Shown: positions 38,601 to 53,603, counted from the first letter of the stretch. The stretch: 64,000 nt of DNA from an uncultured Rivibacter sp. (GCA_946480925.1 CAMLLU010000008.1:66244-130243); one strand, 5' to 3'. Notes: generated by a model not told the origin, from the letters alone. Numbers and translations: made by a program.

Positions 38601-38878
38601 TGCTCAGCTGGGGCACCAACACCGCGGGCCTGGCCATCAAGATGGAAAGCCCGGGCGACGGCTGCCGCAACCTCGACTACATCGTGCCGCAGTCGGCCGT
38701 GCCGGCCGACGGGCAGTTCCACACGCTGGTGCTCAACGTCGCCGACGTGGCGGCGCAGAAGAACAACGAGTGCTTCAGCCTGGAGAACATCTCGGTGCCC
38801 TTCGGCATCTTCCCGGTGTGGGACAACCAGCAGGGCGTGCACCTGCAGGTGCGCAACGTGGTGATGTCGATCCCTTGA
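35663..38878 (+). CDS. Secreted/lipoprotein GH3 beta-glucosidase (ExoP-like)
   Basis: 1071 residues; GAGGAG ribosome site. Lipoprotein signal with lipobox LAAC (residues 1-23), then an Asp/Pro linker. GH3 barrel ~40-400: TAKHYMGDGGTDQGKDQG and nucleophile Asp in GFDGLVVSDWDGIGQ; second alpha/beta domain ~430-650 (REAVRKSLVLLKNGNSVLPL). C-terminal beta-sandwich/carbohydrate-binding modules ~700-1070, split by a Pro-rich linker (VPPPPPVIDPLPGP) as in marine ExoP exo-1,3/1,4-beta-glucanases. It would degrade beta-glucans outside the cytoplasm for the importer. Confidence 0.9.
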   Translation: MKNLFKLQAGALSLALAAALAACGGSDDDDPSPAPPPASGLSDWPRITSAIAPDAAQEAQIDTIVAGMTLAQKVGQMTQPNITAITPAEVTQYYIGSVLNGGGAWPNNDKRATAADWLALADAYWAASMDTDMAVKIPVIWGTDAVHGHNNVYGATLFPHNIGLGAANDPELIEHIGAAVAKQVVATGIDWTFAPTLAVVRDDRWGRTYEGFSEDPAIVSAYGGRYTTGLQGRFAASGRPTVVATAKHYMGDGGTDQGKDQGENKASLTEMINVHGAGYYTSLAAGAQTVMASFNSWTFQGTAPDGTALNFANAKMHGNKYLLTDVLKVKMGFDGLVVSDWDGIGQVKYTDAQGVERQCTNSSCPVAINAGIDLVMVPNDWKAFIANTIASVEAGEIPMARIDDAVKRILRVKLRSGLMKVENGQTVSVKPSLRAGAGDATALQHRDLAREAVRKSLVLLKNGNSVLPLARGEKILVVGKNADNLQNQTGGWSLTWQGTSNTNADFPNADSVLAGIREAAGEANVVYSATGSGVDASTFKAVIAVIGETPYAEGVGDIGKAGTLEHAKRYPEDLAVLDAVTGKGVPVVTVLLAGRPVWVNKELNRSDAFVAAWLPGTEGKGVADVLFRKADASVNFDFTGKLSFSWPKTACQVPLNKGDTNYDPLFAYGYGLSYASGGSVPALDETTPNLGCGQTTPNGPAATEDLIVFRQVESSLHKLYIGSPPNWSLPVGSDLNNAVVTSDGNVKVETAQLNVQQDAKKVTWMSTGQFMAQSIGVKTDYSGYLTAEAALVFDVSVNQAPQGNVKMRVDCTYPCNGELDATTVLKGLPQDTRRTLKIPLACFFAKGTDFTGVDVPFLVYTDKPFTATFADIRWQINAAKDADALACDALVPPPPPVIDPLPGPSATLFGTDGSFLAGFSLGTWSSNGTHVVADATTTPGVMDLQFLADGGNGITTIGGGGPINLANYAVSGKLSFEVKVLSWGTNTAGLAIKMESPGDGCRNLDYIVPQSAVPADGQFHTLVLNVADVAAQKNNECFSLENISVPFGIFPVWDNQQGVHLQVRNVVMSIP

Positions 38879-38885
38879 CCGGCGA

Positions 38886-38970
38886 GTACGGAGTACGTCG
38901 GCCGTTCCCCTAGGGGAAGGCGGGCCCTGCTTGAGAGCGGCCCGGCACGACGGCCCGCGGGTGAGCCACA
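38886..38970 (-). repeat. Degenerate relative of the leader-ORF element
   Basis: The minus strand reads GTGCCGGGCCGCTCTCAAGC then AGGGCCCGCC and GACGTACTCCGTACTCGCC, echoing the 3' two thirds of the 117-base leader element (GCGCCGGGCCGCCCCAAGCA; GCCGTACTCGGCG). It has no equivalent ATG/MRHPV start and no gene directly follows on that strand. It lies between GH3 and the FMN protein gene and includes CCCCTAGGGG. Confidence 0.45.
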
Positions 38971-39039
38971 GGGGCACCGCGGCTCGCCGACGGGCGACTC
39001 CCGCTAGCATGGGCGCTTCCTGACCGGTGGAGCGCGCCC

Positions 39040-40728
39040 ATGCCACTTTGGCTGCTGAAGCTCAACGAGCACTTTCCCATCCGTTATGCCGCGTGGCTGC
39101 TGTGCGCCATCGGCTTCCTGCTCAGCGCATTCGTCTGGGTGGCCATCGGTGACGGCGCGTTCTGGACGGTGTTGTTCGGCGCACTGGTCATCACCGGTTT
39201 TCGCGACATCCGGCAGACGCAGCGTTCGGTGCTGCGCAACTATCCCGTCATCGGCCACCTGCGCTTCCTGCTGGAGTTCATCCGCCCCGAGATGCGGCAG
39301 TACTTCATCGAGGGCGACAACGAGGCGGCGCCCTTCTCGCGCACGCAGCGCTCGCTGGTCTACCAGCGGGCCAAAGGCGACGCCGACAAGCGGCCCTTCG
39401 GCACGCAGATGGACGTGGGCGCCCACGGCTACGAATGGATCAACCACTCGATCGCGCCCACCACGATCGACTCGCACGACTTTCGCATCACCATCGGCGA
39501 AACGCGCGCCCAGCCCTACAGCGCGAGCATCTACAACATCTCGGCCATGAGCTTCGGCTCGCTGTCGGCCAACGCCATCCGCGCACTCAACGCCGGCGCG
39601 AAGCAGGGCCGCTTCGCGCACGACACCGGCGAGGGCAGCATCTCGCGCTACCACCGCGAAAACGGTGGCGACCTCATCTGGGAGATCGGCTCGGGCTACT
39701 TCGGCTGCCGCAACGATGACGGCAGCTTCAGCGCGGAGCGCTTCGTCGAAAACGCGCGCGACCCGCAGGTCAAGATGATCGAGCTGAAGATCAGCCAGGG
39801 CGCCAAGCCCGGCCACGGCGGCGTGCTGCCGGGCGCCAAGGTCACGCTCGAGATCGCCGCGGCGCGCGGCGTGCCGCCGTGGGTCGATTGCATCTCGCCA
39901 TCGCGCCACAGCGCCTTCGACACGCCCATCGAGATGATGCGGTTCATCGAGCGGCTGCGGGAGTTGTCAGGCGGCAAGCCCACCGGCTTCAAGCTCGCGA
40001 TCGGCCACCCGTGGGAATGGTTCGCCATGGTGAAGGCCATGCTTGCCACCGGCATCACGCCGGACTTCATCGTCGTCGACGGCGCCGAAGGCGGCACCGG
40101 TGCCGCGCCGCTCGAATTCATCGACCACGTGGGCGCGCCGCTGCAGGAAGGGCTGCTGCTGGTGCACAACACGCTGGTGGGCGTGAACCTGCGCGACCGC
40201 ATCCGCATCGGCTGCGCCGGCAAGGTGGTGAGTGCCTTCGACATCGTGCGGCTCATGGCGCTGGGTGCCGACTGGTGCAACTCGGCGCGCGCCTTCATGT
40301 TCGCGCTGGGCTGCATCCAGGCGCAGAGCTGCCATACCGGCCACTGCCCCACGGGCGTCACCACGCAGGATGCGCTGCGCCAGCGCGCACTGGTGGTGCC
40401 CACCAAGGCCGAGCGGGTCCATCGCTTCCATGAGCAGACGCTCGAAGCGCTGAAGGAGCTGGTGCAGGCCGCGGGCCTGAAGCACCCCGGCGAGATCACC
40501 GCCGCGCACATCGTGCGGCGCACCGCCGACCACGAGGTGAAGCTGCTGTCGAACCTGCTGCCCTTCGTGAAGCCCGGGGAGCTGCTGGCGGCCGACCGCG
40601 GCGACGCCGACTGGCCGCACAACGTATACCGCCTGTACTGGCCGATGGCGCGGGCCGAAAGCTTTGCGGTGGCCGGTGCGATGGCCGCCGCCCCGGCCGC
40701 GCTGGCGGCAGTGCCCGTGCCCGGATAA
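39040..40728 (+). CDS. Membrane-anchored FMN-binding glutamate synthase-family protein
   Basis: 562 residues. Two N-terminal membrane helices (AAWLLCAIGFLLSAFVWVAI and FWTVLFGALVITGF) precede a GltB-type FMN barrel (~90-520): NISAMSFGSLSANAIRALNA, GEGSISRYH, PGHGGVLPG, VVDGAEGGTGAAP and a cysteine-rich stretch GCIQAQSCHTGHCPTG as in the 3Fe-4S site of glutamate synthase. It lacks the glutaminase half, so it is not a full GOGAT; the reaction is unknown. A TAGCAT -10-like box lies at 39005. Confidence 0.87.
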   Translation: MPLWLLKLNEHFPIRYAAWLLCAIGFLLSAFVWVAIGDGAFWTVLFGALVITGFRDIRQTQRSVLRNYPVIGHLRFLLEFIRPEMRQYFIEGDNEAAPFSRTQRSLVYQRAKGDADKRPFGTQMDVGAHGYEWINHSIAPTTIDSHDFRITIGETRAQPYSASIYNISAMSFGSLSANAIRALNAGAKQGRFAHDTGEGSISRYHRENGGDLIWEIGSGYFGCRNDDGSFSAERFVENARDPQVKMIELKISQGAKPGHGGVLPGAKVTLEIAAARGVPPWVDCISPSRHSAFDTPIEMMRFIERLRELSGGKPTGFKLAIGHPWEWFAMVKAMLATGITPDFIVVDGAEGGTGAAPLEFIDHVGAPLQEGLLLVHNTLVGVNLRDRIRIGCAGKVVSAFDIVRLMALGADWCNSARAFMFALGCIQAQSCHTGHCPTGVTTQDALRQRALVVPTKAERVHRFHEQTLEALKELVQAAGLKHPGEITAAHIVRRTADHEVKLLSNLLPFVKPGELLAADRGDADWPHNVYRLYWPMARAESFAVAGAMAAAPAALAAVPVPG

Positions 40729-40826
40729 GCGGGCACGCGCGCCTTCGCCCCTCACTCGTGGGGTGGCCGTCACGGGGCCCGGTCCGCAGAATCGCCGCGA
40801 CCTGACCCACCATCCGGCCCCCAAAG

Positions 40827-41540
40827 ATGGCCTCACAAGACGTGCTCACCGTCTACCTCGTCGAAGACGACCCTCTCGTATCACGGCACGTCCAGGACGC
40901 GCTCAACGCCGCCGAAGGCATCCGCTGCGTCGGCCATGCAGACCGGTTGGCCACCGCGCGCAGCCAGCTGCCGGAATGCCGGCCCGACGTGCTGCTTTCG
41001 GACCTCGGCCTGCCCGACGGCGACGGCACCGAGCTCATCGGCGAGCTCGACCATCACCACCACGAGCGCCGGGCCATCGGCGGCTCGGACTGGCACCCGC
41101 ACATCCTGGTGTTTTCGGTGTTCGGCGACGAGTCGCGCGTCATCAACGCCATCGAGTCCGGCGCCGACGGCTACTTCCTCAAGGGCTGCACGTCGGACGA
41201 GCTGGTCCGCGCGGTGCAGCAGGCCGCGCGCGGTGAATCGCCCATTTCGCCGGCCATTGCGCGCTACGTGCTCAAGCGCTTCCGCGACCCGGCCTTCGTC
41301 GAGTCCGGCTTCGGCGAGCTCGACGCCGGCGCGGGCGGCCACGTGAGCCTGAGCGAGCGCGAAACCGCGGTGCTCAAGCTGGTGGCACAGGGCTACGTGA
41401 CCGAAGAGATCGGCGAGCGCCTGCGCGTGTCGGCCAACGAGGTCTCCACCCATATCCGCGACATCTACCAGAAGCTGCAGGTGGGCAAGCGCGCGCTGGT
41501 GGCGCAGCAACAGCAGCAGCGCCCGTTCCTCGGCCGCTGA
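40827..41540 (+). CDS. LuxR/NarL-type response regulator
   Basis: 237 residues. Receiver domain ~8-130: VYLVEDDPLV, phospho-acceptor Asp in VLLSDLGLPDGDG (~residue 58), Lys in GYFLKGCTSDELV. HTH ~172-225: LSERETAVLKLVAQGYVTEE, IGERLRVSANEVSTHIRDIY. A His-rich insert (ELDHHHHERR) lies in the receiver. The partner kinase gene starts 12 bases after its stop. Confidence 0.9.
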   Translation: MASQDVLTVYLVEDDPLVSRHVQDALNAAEGIRCVGHADRLATARSQLPECRPDVLLSDLGLPDGDGTELIGELDHHHHERRAIGGSDWHPHILVFSVFGDESRVINAIESGADGYFLKGCTSDELVRAVQQAARGESPISPAIARYVLKRFRDPAFVESGFGELDAGAGGHVSLSERETAVLKLVAQGYVTEEIGERLRVSANEVSTHIRDIYQKLQVGKRALVAQQQQQRPFLGR

Positions 41541-41552
41541 GCTTTGCGCGTG

Positions 41553-43478
41553 ATGCAGCCGTCGTACGAGGCTGACGAGCCGCCGCGCCGCCGCTGGTCG
41601 GGCAAGGCGATCGCACATGCGGCGCTGCTCTGGCTGGTGGCCCTGGCACTGGCGGCCTGGATGCTGATGCCGCAGCCCATCGCGGTGACGTCGGCAATGC
41701 AGATCCGCAGCGCGATGCTGCAGGCCGAAGGCCAGCCCGTACCGCAGCCGGTGAAGCTGCCCGATGCGTGGGAATCCAGTGCGCCGGCGCGCAGCGGCAC
41801 GGTCGTCTACACGCTCGCCCTGCCCGACACCGCGCTGCACAGCAGGCAGGGCGCCGTGTTCATCCGCCGCGCGGGCAACGTCTTCAGCCTCGCGCTCAAC
41901 GGCCAACCCATCGTGGACTTCGGTCGTGTGCAAAGCCCGTTGCCCGACTACAGCCGCGAGCCGGTGCTGGTGCTGCTGCCGCGCTCGCTGGTCGTACCCA
42001 CGGGCAATGAACTGCGCGTCGAAGTGACGGGTGAAGCCGGTCGTGAACCGGGCCTGTCCGAGGTGTGGGTCGGCCCCCAGCATGAGATCGAGCCGCTGTA
42101 CCAGGTGGCGATGACCGCGCAGGTGCGCAGTGCGTGGTTCGTCACGTCGGCCGCGGCCGCGATGGGCGTGCTCGCGCTGCTGCTCGCATGGCGCACGCGC
42201 CAGTTGCCCTACGCCTGGTTCGGCGTCGCCAGCCTGCTGTGGGCCTGGCGCGTGACGGCCCTGTTCAACAGCGAGGCCGGCCCGTGGCATGCGTTGCGGC
42301 ACTGGAGCTTCCAGGTCTCGTACATCGGCTTCGTGGTGCTGATGGCGCTGTACGCGCTGGCGATGGTGGGCCGCGAGGGGCCGCGCGTGCGGCGTGCGCT
42401 GCTGCTGTGGGTGCTGGTGGCCGTGGCACTCTCCACGCTGGGCCTGGCGGGCGGCTGGTCATGGCTGCGTTCGGTGGTGCTGCTGGGCATGCTGGTGCTG
42501 GCGGCCTGGTTGTTCGCACGGCTGGTGGAGGCCGCGGTGCGCGACCGCACCACGCCCGCACTGCTGCTCACGGCCTGCGCGGCGATCTGCGTGGTCGTGG
42601 GCGCGCGCGACTTCTACGTCTTTCGAGTGCAATACGACTACGGCGCCTACACCTGGGCGCGTTACACCATCGTGCTGCTGATGGGCGCGCTGGCCTGGAT
42701 GCTGGTGAACGACTTCGCGCGCTCGGCCACGCGGCTGCGCGAGCTCAACCGCAGCCTGCGCGACCGCATCGCGGCCAAGGAGCACGAACTCGCGGTGGCG
42801 TTCGAAAGCTCGCGCCAGCGCGAACGCGAACAGGCCACGCTGGCCGAGCGCGACCGCATCCTGCGTGAGATGCACGACGGCCTGGGCGGGCGGCTCGTGG
42901 CTGCGCTGGCGCTCACGCAACGCGCCGGGCAGCTGGAGCCGGCCGAAGCGCTGCGCGAGCTCAAGCTCGCGCTCGACGACTGCCTCACCGAGCTGCGCCT
43001 GGCGCTCGATTCGCTCGAGACCGAAGCGCAGCCGGTGGTCGAAGCGCTGGCCGAACTGCGCTTCCGTGTCGAGCCGTCATTGCGCGCGGCCGGCATTCGC
43101 GTGGTGTGGCAGGTGGACGAGGCGGTGAGCGACGTCACGCTGGCAGCGGCCGACACGCTGCACGTGCTGCGCATCGTGCGCGAGGCCTTCACCAACGTGA
43201 TCAAGCACGCCCGGGCCAACACCGTGTGGCTGCGGCTCGAACGTGATGAGGAAGGCGCGGCAGCCGGCGCACACCTGCCGTACCTGCAACTGAGCGTGGT
43301 GGACAACGGCGCCCTGCCGGCCGACGACGCGCAAACGCGCGAGCCGATCGCGGCCCCGAGCGGCGGGCGTGGCCTGGCCAACATCCGGCGCCGGGCCGAA
43401 AGCCTGAAGGCCAGGCTTCAGGTCGGCCCGCAGGAACAGGGTTGGGGCGTCAGCGTGTGGATTCCGCTGAAGGATTGA
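41553..43478 (+). CDS. Membrane sensor histidine kinase (7TM, HisKA_3)
   Basis: 641 residues. After one helix (~20-45) comes a periplasmic jelly-roll-like domain (~55-185), seven helices (~190-390), a coiled coil (~395-430) and a NarL-type kinase core: phospho-His in RILREMHDGLGGRLVAALAL (~441) and HATPase (RIVREAFTNVIKHARA; GGRGLANIRRRAESL). It pairs with the regulator upstream. ATG 41553 is taken; a GTG and TTG lie 3 and 9 bases upstream. The signal is unknown. Confidence 0.88.
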   Translation: MQPSYEADEPPRRRWSGKAIAHAALLWLVALALAAWMLMPQPIAVTSAMQIRSAMLQAEGQPVPQPVKLPDAWESSAPARSGTVVYTLALPDTALHSRQGAVFIRRAGNVFSLALNGQPIVDFGRVQSPLPDYSREPVLVLLPRSLVVPTGNELRVEVTGEAGREPGLSEVWVGPQHEIEPLYQVAMTAQVRSAWFVTSAAAAMGVLALLLAWRTRQLPYAWFGVASLLWAWRVTALFNSEAGPWHALRHWSFQVSYIGFVVLMALYALAMVGREGPRVRRALLLWVLVAVALSTLGLAGGWSWLRSVVLLGMLVLAAWLFARLVEAAVRDRTTPALLLTACAAICVVVGARDFYVFRVQYDYGAYTWARYTIVLLMGALAWMLVNDFARSATRLRELNRSLRDRIAAKEHELAVAFESSRQREREQATLAERDRILREMHDGLGGRLVAALALTQRAGQLEPAEALRELKLALDDCLTELRLALDSLETEAQPVVEALAELRFRVEPSLRAAGIRVVWQVDEAVSDVTLAAADTLHVLRIVREAFTNVIKHARANTVWLRLERDEEGAAAGAHLPYLQLSVVDNGALPADDAQTREPIAAPSGGRGLANIRRRAESLKARLQVGPQEQGWGVSVWIPLKD

Positions 43479-43485
43479 CCGCGCC

Positions 43486-44109
43486 TCAGGCCGCTGCAGG
43501 CGGTACCGTCTCGATGAAGCTCTGGCGCTGCACCAGCTTGTCGTACAGCTTCGCGAGGTTGGGGTGTTCGCCGCGCCAGTCGATGTGCGGGAAGCGGAAG
43601 TCGAGGTAGCCCAAGGCGCAGCCCACCGCCACGTCGGCCAGCGTGTAGTGGCCGCCGGCCGCCCAGGCGTGGTCGCCCAGGCCCTTGCCCATGGCCTTCA
43701 CGCAGGCATGTACCTTGTCCATCTGGCGCGTCACCCAGGCGGGTGAACGCTGCAGCTCGGTGCGGCCGCCCCAGGTCTGCTCCAGTCGCGCGAGGATCGC
43801 CGCGTCCATCAGCCCGTCGGCCAGCGCTTCCCAGGTGCGCACTTCGACGCGTTCACGGCCCGACGGCGGGATCAGCTTGCCCACCGGCGACAGCGTGTCG
43901 ACGTACTCGACGATCACGCGCGAATCGAAGATGGCCTCGCCGCCTTCCATCACGAGGCAGGGCACCTTGCCGAGCGGGTTGGCCTCCGTGATGCTGCTGC
44001 TGGGCGACCACACGTCTTCGAGCTCGAGCTGGTAGTCCAGCTTCTTCTCGGCCAGCACGATACGGACCTTGCGCACATAAGGGCTGGTGAGCGAACCGAT
44101 GAGTTTCAT
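43486..44109 (-). CDS. Glutathione S-transferase
   Basis: 207 residues. Thioredoxin-like N-domain (MKLIGSLTSPYVRKVRIVLA; NPLGKVPCLVMEGGEAIFDS, the glutathione-binding cis-Pro and Asp-Ser) and helical C-domain (HYTLADVAVGCALGYLDFRF). The substrate is unknown. ATG 44109 gives the standard N-terminus; the longer frame adds 11 residues. It converges with the kinase gene, 7 bases between stops. Confidence 0.9.
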   Translation of the reverse strand: MKLIGSLTSPYVRKVRIVLAEKKLDYQLELEDVWSPSSSITEANPLGKVPCLVMEGGEAIFDSRVIVEYVDTLSPVGKLIPPSGRERVEVRTWEALADGLMDAAILARLEQTWGGRTELQRSPAWVTRQMDKVHACVKAMGKGLGDHAWAAGGHYTLADVAVGCALGYLDFRFPHIDWRGEHPNLAKLYDKLVQRQSFIETVPPAAA

Positions 44110-44258
44110 GTCGAGAGCAAAGGAGAGCGTGGTGCGATTCATTCTAGGGTCTGTTGCCCGGTGAGCCGCCCCTCCGAAGCCTGTGGACGGGCCGCTACAG
44201 TCTCCCTATTCCGGGGGGAGCACCTCCGTGGCGCACGCGTGCAAGATCGCGCCTCACC

Positions 44259-45592
44259 ATGAAGAACATGCCTTCCAACAGCGCCTACCCTGCCAGCGCT
44301 GGCGCCAATTCGAGCTTCCCGCTGTCGCAGGGCTCGCGTCACGGAGCCGACAGCGACGTTGGCGGCATCGTGGTCGACAGCTCCGACGTGGTCGGCATGG
44401 TGAGCTCCATCGGCGTGTCGGCCGAACCCACCACGTCGCCCGCGCCGCTGTTCGGCCGCGTGCGCGTGGCGCAGCAGGCGCATCACCTGCCGGTCGAATT
44501 CGGCGGCACCGGTGGCGAGTACTTCCGCATCTGGATCGTCAACCTGCTGCTCACGCTGGTGACGCTGGGCTTCTATTACCCATGGGCCAAGGTGCGCAAG
44601 CTGCGCTGGTTCTACGGCCACACGCAGGTGGCCGGCCATGCGTTCGACTTCCACGGCGAGCCGTGGAAGATGCTGCGCGGCACGACGCTCGCGGGCGTGC
44701 TGGTGCTGGCCTACAGCGCGGCCGGTGAATTCTCGGCCTTCGCCGGCCTGGTGGCGGCGGTCATCGTCGCTTCGCTGTGGCCGCTGCTGCTGCGCAGCGC
44801 CTTGCAGTTCCGTCTCGCCAACACCAGCTGGTGCGGCATGCGCTTCAGCTTCTCCGGCTCGGTGCGCGAGGCCTATGGCGCGGTGGCGCCGCCGCTGCTG
44901 CTGTTCCTGCTGCCCACCACGCTGGCGGCCTTTCACGAAGCCGAACTCGGCCTGGCCCCTGCCACGCTGCAGGCGCTGGACGCGGTGATCGTCGTCGCCT
45001 CGCTGCTGATGCTGCTGGGCCTGCCCTATTTCCTGTGGCGCCTCAAGCGCTACCAGCACAGCCATTACCGGCTCGGGCAGCTGCGCACCGAATGGAAGGG
45101 CGACCTGCGCGCCGTCTATGCACTGTGCCTGCGCACCTTCGGCATCGTGTTGCTGCCCATCGTGCTGATCGGTGGCGGCATGGCGGGCATCTTCGCGGGG
45201 GGCTCGCTGGGCGTCGGCGTGCTGCTGATGCCGCTGATGTTCGCGCTGGTGATCGCGGGCATGGTCGTCGTCTACGTCGTCGCGCCGGCCTACTTCACGG
45301 TGCGCATGCAGAACCTGGCCTGGACCAAGACGGGCAACCGTTACATGCGCCTGCGCAGCCAGCTGGCGCTTGGGCCCTACGTCAAGCTGCAGCTGGTGAA
45401 CTGGCTGCTGGTGATGTTCTCGATGGGCCTCTACTGGCCCTGGGCCGTGGTCAACACGCGCCGCATGCGCCTGGCGGCCATCACCGTGGTGTCGCGCGTC
45501 GAACCCGAGGAGCTGGCGATGGCCGTGCGGCCCAAGCCGGGTGACGCGGTGGCCGACATGGGCGAAGACCTGTTCGGGCTGGACTTCGGCTG

Positions 45593-45596
<4 letters not shown>
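44259..45596 (+). CDS. DUF898 (YjgN-like) membrane protein
   Basis: 445 residues. A disordered ~75-residue N-terminus (Ser/Val-rich) precedes FGGTGGEYFRIWIVNLLLTL, VTLGFYYPWAKVRKLRWFYG, the DUF898 signature; about eight to ten membrane helices follow, with a second FYxPWA-like repeat (MFSMGLYWPWAVVNTRRMRL). Its TGA overlaps the GTG of the M48 protease gene (GTGA), a pairing frequent in proteobacteria. Role unknown; membrane protein quality control is one guess. Confidence 0.87.
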
Positions 45597-48476
<2,880 letters not shown>

Positions 48477-48498
48477 AGTCATCGCTGCCAGCGCCGCC

Positions 48499-48885
48499 AT
48501 GACGACTGCCGCGACGACCGGGGTGATCCGAGAGTTCTGGCGGCTCATGGCCAGCAACGATTTCACGTCGGTCGGCACGGTGCTGGCCGACGACTTCGTG
48601 CTCGAGTGGCCGCAGTCGGGCGAACGCATCCGCGGGCGCGACAACTTCGCTGCGATGAACAGCGAATACCCGGCACACGGGCCGTGGCGTTTCGCCGTCA
48701 ACGATCTGTTCGGCGAGGGCTCGCGTGCCGTTTCGGACGTGAGCGTGACCGACGGCGTGCAGCAAGGCCGAGCGCTGTCGTTCTTCACGGTGCAAGACGG
48801 GCGCATCACGCGCATCGTGGAGTTCTGGCCCGAGCCTTTCGAGGCGCCGGCCCACCGCAGCCACCTGGTCGAGCGCATCACGTGA
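48499..48885 (+). CDS. SnoaL/NTF2-like small protein
   Basis: 128 residues with the cone fold pattern: VIREFWRLMASNDFTSVGTV, LADDFVLEWPQSGERIRGRD NFAAMN and an ending RITRIVEFWPEPF. These domains bind small ligands or act as isomerases; the ligand here is unknown. It starts 22 bases after purB and ends 5 bases before the C13 peptidase gene ATG, so the three may be co-transcribed. Confidence 0.82.
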   Translation: MTTAATTGVIREFWRLMASNDFTSVGTVLADDFVLEWPQSGERIRGRDNFAAMNSEYPAHGPWRFAVNDLFGEGSRAVSDVSVTDGVQQGRALSFFTVQDGRITRIVEFWPEPFEAPAHRSHLVERIT

Positions 48886-48890
48886 GGCCG

Positions 48891-49736
48891 ATGTTCTGCT
48901 TGCGCGCCTTCGTCGCCGCATGGGCGCTGGGCTTGCTGGCCGCCTCGCCGGCCGGGGCGCATCACGGCGTTTCGCTGGCCGCTCAGTACGAACAGGCGCG
49001 CAGCACGGCCGAAAAGGCCGGACTCCACCGCTTCGTGCTGGCGAGCGCCGCGATGGATGCGTCGTCCACGGCCTTCGTCGGCGACGTGAAGCTGGTCGAG
49101 CAGGTGTTCCGCTCACAGGTGCCGCAGATGGCCACCTTGCACCTCGCCAACGGACTGCGACGGCAAGCCGGCCCCGAGGTGACGGCGCGTTCGCTGCGCC
49201 AGATGCTCGCGCAAGCCGGCACGCTGGTGTCCGGCGACGCGGCGCCGGGGTCGCTGGCCGTGGTGCTGCTCACCTCGCACGGCCACGTCGGCTACCTGTC
49301 GGCGGCGCGCTCCCGCAGCGACAACAGCAGCGTGCACGTGAGCGAGCTGCGCGAATGGCTGGCCCCGCTGGGCGACACGACACCCACGCTGCTCATCATC
49401 TCGGCCTGCTATTCAGGCTCGCTGATACCGCTGCTGGAGCAGCCCAACCGCATCATCATCACCGCCGCGTCGGAGCGCACCTCGTCGTTCGGCTGCGAGC
49501 CGGAGAGCCGCAACACCTACTTCATCGACGAGCTCTTCAGCGGTGACTTCGACGCCTCGTTGAACATCGAGCAGTGGTTCGCGCGCGGCGCGCAACGCGT
49601 GGCAGAACGCGAGAAGACGATGCAGCTCACGCCGCCGTCGAACCCGCAGCTGTGGGTGGGCGACAAGGTCAAGGCGCTGGCGCGCAAGCCGTGGAGCGAG
49701 GTGCTGGCACCGGTCAAGGCGCAGCCCGGCCGCTGA
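48891..49736 (+). CDS. Exported caspase-like C13-family peptidase
   Basis: 281 residues with a signal peptide (FVAAWALGLLAASPAGAH, residues ~5-22). The catalytic dyad of clan CD is visible: His in VVLLTSHGHVGYLS (~residue 126) and Cys in LLIISACYSGSLIPLL (~174). Substrate-pocket stretch ITAASERTSSFGCEPES follows. A GTG at 48882 overlaps the preceding stop (GTGA) and is an alternative start. Probably periplasmic; targets unknown. Confidence 0.82.
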   Translation: MFCLRAFVAAWALGLLAASPAGAHHGVSLAAQYEQARSTAEKAGLHRFVLASAAMDASSTAFVGDVKLVEQVFRSQVPQMATLHLANGLRRQAGPEVTARSLRQMLAQAGTLVSGDAAPGSLAVVLLTSHGHVGYLSAARSRSDNSSVHVSELREWLAPLGDTTPTLLIISACYSGSLIPLLEQPNRIIITAASERTSSFGCEPESRNTYFIDELFSGDFDASLNIEQWFARGAQRVAEREKTMQLTPPSNPQLWVGDKVKALARKPWSEVLAPVKAQPGR

Positions 49737-49762
49737 AAGGCCAGTCCGCGTACCCGGCTTCC

Positions 49763-49768
49763 TACAAT
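49763..49768 (+). promoter_or_regulatory. -10 box of pyrF, probably leaderless
   Basis: TACAAT ends 7 bases before the pyrF ATG, so transcription should start at or one base before the start codon. No good -35 or ribosome site is seen. Confidence 0.5.
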
Positions 49769-49775
49769 CGCGCCC

Positions 49776-50621
49776 ATGAGCTTCATCACCCGCCTAGCCC
49801 AAGCCTCCCATCTCAACGATTCGCTGCTGTGCGTGGGGCTGGACCCAGAACCGGGCAAGTTCCCCGGCGCGTGGAAGGGCGATGCGGGCCGCATCTACGA
49901 CTTCTGCGCGCGCATCGTCGACGCCACGAAGGACCTGGTGCTGGCCTTCAAGCCGCAGATCGCCTACTTCGCCGCGCACCGCGCCGAAGACCAGCTCGAG
50001 CAGCTGATGGCGCACATGCGCCGCGTGGCGCCCGACGTGCCGGTGATCCTCGACGCCAAGCGCGGCGACATCGGCTCCACCGCCGAGCAATACGCCAAGG
50101 AAGCCTTCGAGCGCTACCAGGCCGACGCGGTGACGCTGTCGCCGTTCATGGGCTTCGACTCCGTCGAGCCCTACCTGCGCTACCCGGGCAAGGGCGCCAT
50201 CCTGCTGTGCCGCACGTCGAATGCGGGCGGCAGCGACCTGCAGAACCAGCGCCTGCACGACGTGGACGGCCAGCCCCGCGTGTACGAACACATTGCACGC
50301 CTGGCGCAGACCCAGTGGAACACCAACGGCCAGCTGGGCCTCGTGGTGGGCGCCACCTTCCCCGAAGAGATTGCGCGTGTGCGTGAACTGGCACCCGACC
50401 TGCCGCTGCTCATTCCTGGCGTGGGCGCTCAAGGTGGTGATGCAGAGGCCACGGTGCGTGCCGGCTGGCGCGGCCGTGAAGGCAGCACGTCGGGCCTCAT
50501 CGCCGTGAACTCCTCGCGTGCCGTGCTGTATGCAAGCCATGGTGACGACTTCGCCGAAGCCGCACGCGAGGCAGCGCGTCGCACGCGCGAGGTGTTGAAC
50601 GTCGCACGTGGTGTGAAGTAG
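49776..50621 (+). CDS. pyrF: Orotidine 5'-phosphate decarboxylase
   Basis: 281 residues, the long 'type 2' form typical of actinobacteria and many betaproteobacteria. [20 protein letters not shown] holds the catalytic Lys-Asp network (~residues 89-108); [14 protein letters not shown] at the N-terminus and [19 protein letters not shown] near the phosphate site are family hallmarks. It catalyses the last step to UMP. Confidence 0.95.
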   Translation: MSFITRLAQASHLNDSLLCVGLDPEPGKFPGAWKGDAGRIYDFCARIVDATKDLVLAFKPQIAYFAAHRAEDQLEQLMAHMRRVAPDVPVILDAKRGDIGSTAEQYAKEAFERYQADAVTLSPFMGFDSVEPYLRYPGKGAILLCRTSNAGGSDLQNQRLHDVDGQPRVYEHIARLAQTQWNTNGQLGLVVGATFPEEIARVRELAPDLPLLIPGVGAQGGDAEATVRAGWRGREGSTSGLIAVNSSRAVLYASHGDDFAEAAREAARRTREVLNVARGVK

Positions 50622-50705
50622 CACCGCCGCGCTGCGGGTATTGCTGGGGGCGGGCCGCGAAGGGCGGCCGATACACTGGGTCCGCCTCGAGCCTCAGCCA
50701 CCCAC

Positions 50706-53591
<2,886 letters not shown>

Positions 53592-53603
<12 letters not shown>

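Noticed and set aside
35756..39046. 1096-codon open frame on the minus strand
   Set aside because: Antisense shadow of the GH3 gene, with no family motif.
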